Assembly (NCBI GenBank): GCA_963769045.1
Contig: CAVYKK010000029.1
Coordinates: 1-64,000, forward strand
DNA: 64,000 nt
Reading direction: 5' to 3'
Origin: Methanocella_A sp963769045
Lineage (GTDB): Archaea > Halobacteriota > Methanocellia > Methanocellales > Methanocellaceae
In this document: positions 63,485 through 64,000 of the stretch, piece by piece
Numbering within the stretch: position 1 is the stretch's first letter
How the letters are laid out: each line of letters opens with the position of its first letter
Translations under genes and position numbers: made by a program
Notes under the pieces: model-generated
Seen by the model: the letters and a program-made list of their open reading frames with translations, nothing else
The model's database searches: none
Told to the model about the DNA's origin: nothing

Positions 63485-64000
63485 TTTTTTACTCTTCTGT
63501 TTTTAGATGCCCGGCGTTGATTGCGCTGGCTCGCACCACGCTGCGCTTACGGCCACAAAGACACAGTCATTCCAAAGGTTTCATACAACGGGATGTTTAT
63601 GGCCGGGCATTCCCGGGTGAGCCGGGCAGGCATGAAGTCGTGAGGGCCTGGCCTGTTCCGCGTGCGCGCGCGAGGCCGCCTACGCTGTCACGACGATAGA
63701 TTACAATCATTCAGGAATGACTATCTCTTTGTGGCAGCAAGGGCAGCGTGGTACGTGCATATGATATCGAAGAATTTAAAATCTCACATTTTCTTTTCCG
63801 CTTTGTGTATCAGCAAAAAATCCCCAAAGCCCTGCACGACATGCTTTGATACGTAGCAGGCACAGGCGAGTGACAAACATCATTTTATTTTTTATGAAAG
63901 CGCTAACAACAGTTTTTTATTGCTCTACGGCACCAATTGCACGGTAATTTAAGCACTAATATATAAATAGCGCTAATCGGAATCCGACTATGTTGAGGAG
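63485..64000. promoter_or_regulatory. Intergenic end with promoter for a gene beyond the window
   Basis: No credible gene lies here. AGCGCTAA occurs at 63899-63906 and 63969-63976, and AGCACTAA at 63952-63959; the last two flank a TATA box ATATAAATA (63961-63969). TTGAGGAG at the right edge looks like a ribosome binding site. So transcription of an outside gene to the right, controlled by the repeated octamer, is inferred. Confidence 0.45.

Noticed and set aside
63517..63699. 60-codon frame after the PfkB kinase
   Set aside because: Arg/Pro-rich composition with no start signal; looks non-coding.

Overview
The window looks like the chromosome of a methanogenic archaeon, most probably of the Methanocellales (Rice Cluster I). 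This rests on several points. The shikimate pathway starts the archaeal way (ADH synthase plus 3-dehydroquinate synthase II). The riboflavin synthase is the archaeal type next to RibH. AhcY sits beside a PfkB kinase under a divergent Lrp regulator. DUF4013, Mut7-C, KaiC-like and DUF362 proteins are present, TATA boxes lie upstream of genes, and GGTGAT/GAGGTG-type ribosome binding sites recur. The genus is an inference. No rRNA, tRNA or methanogenesis gene lies here.

Left part, 1-22.6 kb: an accessory region. It opens with a decayed SF1 (Dna2/UPF1-like) helicase. Small secreted lipoproteins follow, then three toxin-antitoxin-like pairs and a lone HicB-like protein. These modules alternate with degenerate copies (R1-R5) of one ~190-bp protein-coding relic. 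Next come a CPBP protease, a GNAT acetyltransferase, a cytoplasmic GH3 beta-glucosidase (unusual for a methanogen), a DUF2164 protein, a DUF3267 membrane protein, a flavodoxin, a PAS histidine kinase with an abutting response regulator, and an HTH plus four-PAS protein without a kinase domain. A ~30-bp intergenic element recurs at least six times.

Middle, 22.9-39.2 kb: the remains of one enormous surface-protein gene (about 14.4 kb, about 4,800 codons). It has a signal/anchor, two NosD-type beta-helices, a PKD domain, long Calx-beta and Big_5/Ig-like arrays, a third beta-helix and a C-terminal membrane anchor. It is interrupted by seven frameshifts, all inside a 1.3-kb stretch. Behind it lie an alpha/alpha-barrel protein and a membrane-anchored alpha/beta hydrolase with overlapping stop and start.

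Right part, 39.3-64 kb: mostly core metabolism. It holds aroB' (with one frameshift) and ADH synthase; a ~10-kb block bounded by two ~1-kb inverted composite repeats (A and B) carrying padR, Mut7-C RNase, a KGG stress protein, an MFS transporter, lipoproteins, endonuclease III, aspartate aminotransferase, ribH, ribC and a class V aminotransferase; then a tandem CbiX-like protein, a KaiC-like ATPase, DUF362, a UPF0173 hydrolase, a tandem DUF4013 protein, lrp, ahcY and a PfkB kinase.

The most unusual content is non-coding. Composite elements A and B are each built from two diverged ~260-bp units in tail-to-tail inversion, bordered by progressively shorter terminal fragments. In addition, four long inverted repeats (6.4, 43.3, 46.2 and 57.8 kb) are built from different short iterated words (CGCCAAG, ACGTACGC, CACAGAG, CACAAAG). 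The cluster of frameshifts, one of them in a biosynthetic gene expected to be needed, warns that some indels may be sequence errors.
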